Source of the DNA: Aquificaceae bacterium | GTDB taxonomy: Bacteria > Aquificota > Aquificia > Aquificales > Aquificaceae | DNA length: 64,000 bases | Direction: 5' to 3' | NCBI GenBank assembly: GCA_027014155.1 | Contig: JALWEG010000023.1 | Span: forward strand, 1 to 64,000 | Part shown: positions 62,874-64,000 of the stretch, piece by piece | How the letters are laid out: each line of letters begins with the position of its first letter | Position numbering within the stretch: the stretch's first letter is position 1 | Notes under the pieces: generated by a model | The model's database searches: none | What the model saw: the letters and a program-made list of their open reading frames with translations, nothing else | What the model was told of the DNA's origin: nothing | Position numbers and translations under genes: made by a program

Positions 62874-63590
62874 ATGGACAGAAGAAACTTTTTAAAGCTT
62901 TGCTCAAGCATGGCGGTAGCTTCTATGTTAGACACTGGTGTGATAGGTAGAGCTCTCGCCTCTCAGGGAGGGGACTTTAAGAAGTACGAGAAAGCTCTGC
63001 TGGTGAAGGAAGACGGCACTCCCCTGAAGGTGGAAGACATAAAGCCGCACACGACCTATATCTTCTTCTATCCCTTCGTGTCAACTCCCGCATTCCTGCT
63101 GAATCTGGACAAGGAGGTCGGTCCTGTAGATTTGGAGCTTTCCGATGGCTCAAAGTATAAATGGCCCGGAGGAGTGGGACCGAAAAAGAGCTTGGTGGCC
63201 TACTCGGCTATATGCTCGCACCAGCTCAGCTATCCAACGAAAGACTACTCCTTCATAGATTATTACTCTCCAGAAAACCCCTCAAAGACTACAAAAAGGT
63301 CCGGGGTTATACAATGCTGTGCACACCTCTCCATATTTGACCCCTCTCAGGGAGGTAAAGTGTTAGATGGCCCTGCGGAGTTTCCCATATCCACGGTAGT
63401 CCTCAGCTACGAGGAAGGTAAGCTTTACGCCGTAGGGACCTTGGGAGTGGAGGTGTATCAGGACTTCTTTGACGTTTACAAAAGGGATTTGAGAAAGCAG
63501 TACGGCTCCTCCAGAAAGGCGAAAAAGAAATCTAAAGAGTGCAAAGTTATAGAGGTGAGCAAGTATGCAAAGGAAAGTATCAAGTGTTAA
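62874..63590 (+). CDS. Tat-exported Rieske iron-sulfur protein
   Basis: 238 residues. The N-terminus MDRRNFLKLCSSMAVASML is a Tat signal. Rieske boxes: AICSHQLSY (C114, H116) and IQCCAHLSIFDPSQGGKVLDG (C148, H151) supply the 2Cys/2His [2Fe-2S] ligands. The 31-residue gap between boxes is longer than in bc1 Rieske proteins, and box I has no disulfide Cys. It resembles the small subunit of arsenite oxidase-type enzymes more than bc1. The tail is very basic (SSRKAKKKSKE) and ends in Cys. Between two FCSD-type genes it may carry electrons from them. The ATG is preferred over the GTG two codons earlier for its ribosome-site spacing. Confidence 0.75.
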   Translation: MDRRNFLKLCSSMAVASMLDTGVIGRALASQGGDFKKYEKALLVKEDGTPLKVEDIKPHTTYIFFYPFVSTPAFLLNLDKEVGPVDLELSDGSKYKWPGGVGPKKSLVAYSAICSHQLSYPTKDYSFIDYYSPENPSKTTKRSGVIQCCAHLSIFDPSQGGKVLDGPAEFPISTVVLSYEEGKLYAVGTLGVEVYQDFFDVYKRDLRKQYGSSRKAKKKSKECKVIEVSKYAKESIKC

Positions 63591-64000
63591 CAGAAGGCAG
63601 TTTCTATTGGGTAGCGGTGGTTTAGCGGTAGCTTCCGTCTCGGCTTCAAGCTTTCCCGTGGTTGCCAAACCGGTTTCCAAAAGCTCCCTCATGCCTTCTC
63701 CCAAAGGCAACAGGGTGGTAATAGTGGGAGGAGGATGGGGAGGCATTACGGCGGCCAAGTATGTCAAAAAGGATAATCCCAACGCGGAGGTGATTCTTAT
63801 AGAGAAGAACCATATGTTCATATCTTGTCCCATGAGCAACCACTTTCTCTTCGGACTGCTGGACTACGAGAGCCTGTGCTACCCCTACAACACGCTGCGG
63901 GTAAAGCACGATGTAAAGGTGATAAACGACAGGGTTCTGGATATAGACCTGAGGAGTAAGAAGGTCGTTCTGCCCGAGGGCTTTATTGAGTGGGACTACC
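63565..64000 (+). CDS. Second FCSD-type flavoprotein, 5' part
   Basis: The frame is open to the window end. It begins MQRKVSSVNRRQFLLGSGG, a Tat signal, then RVVIVGGGWGGITAAKYVKK (FAD motif) and FISCPMSNHFLFGLLDYESL, matching the first FCSD-type protein in plan but differing in most residues, so it is an old paralogue. A GAGGTGA ribosome site seven bases upstream supports the ATG, which overlaps the Rieske gene by 26 bp, so the two are coupled. Full length and the later Cys motifs cannot be seen. Confidence 0.8.
   Translation, partial: MQRKVSSVNRRQFLLGSGGLAVASVSASSFPVVAKPVSKSSLMPSPKGNRVVIVGGGWGGITAAKYVKKDNPNAEVILIEKNHMFISCPMSNHFLFGLLDYESLCYPYNTLRVKHDVKVINDRVLDIDLRSKKVVLPEGFIEWDY

Overview
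The window reads as a chromosome segment of a thermophilic, sulfur- and hydrogen-type chemolithoautotroph of the Aquificota (Aquificales). The grounds are the gene families (TrpB2-type tryptophan synthase beta, archaeal-type RNA ligase with its PIN partner protein, small pyruvoyl SpeH, flavocytochrome c sulfide dehydrogenase-type flavoproteins, several heme-c sensor proteins), the AGG/AGA/ATA-rich coding style and very tight gene packing with many overlapping gene ends. The species cannot be named from the sequence alone.

Layout. 1-0.3 kb: 3' end of a TnpB-related transposon gene. 0.4-12 kb: housekeeping genes (mtnA, a Ppx/GppA phosphatase, a nicotinamidase, a GT2 glycosyltransferase, a double ferritin-like protein, a BamA/Omp85 protein, a bifunctional nuclease, miaB, clpP, a DsrE-like protein, glmS) ending in tRNA-Val. 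12.1-14.8 kb: a decayed island between tRNA-Val and tRNA-Pro holding a Mu-like tail gene set (tube, tail assembly chaperone with a -1 slippery site, truncated tape measure), an IS256 transposase scrap and broken unknown genes. 14.9-28.2 kb: hemH, a beta-propeller/MoxR-type ATPase, argF, ilvD, uvrC, arsA, a complete IS200/IS605-type tnpB element inserted just upstream of pabB, and trpB2. 28.4-33 kb: a tetraheme cytochrome, bacteriohemerythrin, an MlaE-type permease and a heme-sensing GGDEF/EAL protein. 33-42.4 kb: a metal block (CDF efflux pump, solute-binding lipoprotein, histidine kinase, feoA, feoB, a 33-residue FeoB-associated protein) next to a large MalT/BTAD-type regulator. 42.6-49.7 kb: cupin, AcuC-like deacetylase, a soluble zinc-binding chemoreceptor, an SDR, coaD, rsmD, speH, tRNA-Ser, thiS, der, tRNA-Thr. 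49.8-54.4 kb: pyrG, then a four-gene operon of a roadblock protein, a Ras-like GTPase, a protein with two PATAN-like repeats and a membrane heme-c/HAMP sensor. 54.4-58.9 kb: glnE and the RNA ligase/PIN pair. 59-64 kb: a sigma-54 activator, its histidine kinase and the start of a sulfide-oxidation operon (FCSD flavoprotein, Rieske protein, second FCSD flavoprotein).

Two regions look most worth following. First, the activator/kinase pair shares a TGTCA-N4-TGACA operator with the promoter region of the sulfide operon, which also carries a clear sigma-54 -24/-12 element; this predicts a self-contained regulatory circuit for sulfide oxidation. Second, the roadblock/GTPase/PATAN-like/heme-HAMP operon looks like a little-described signalling module in which a periplasmic heme-c sensor without any output domain would act through a small GTPase.
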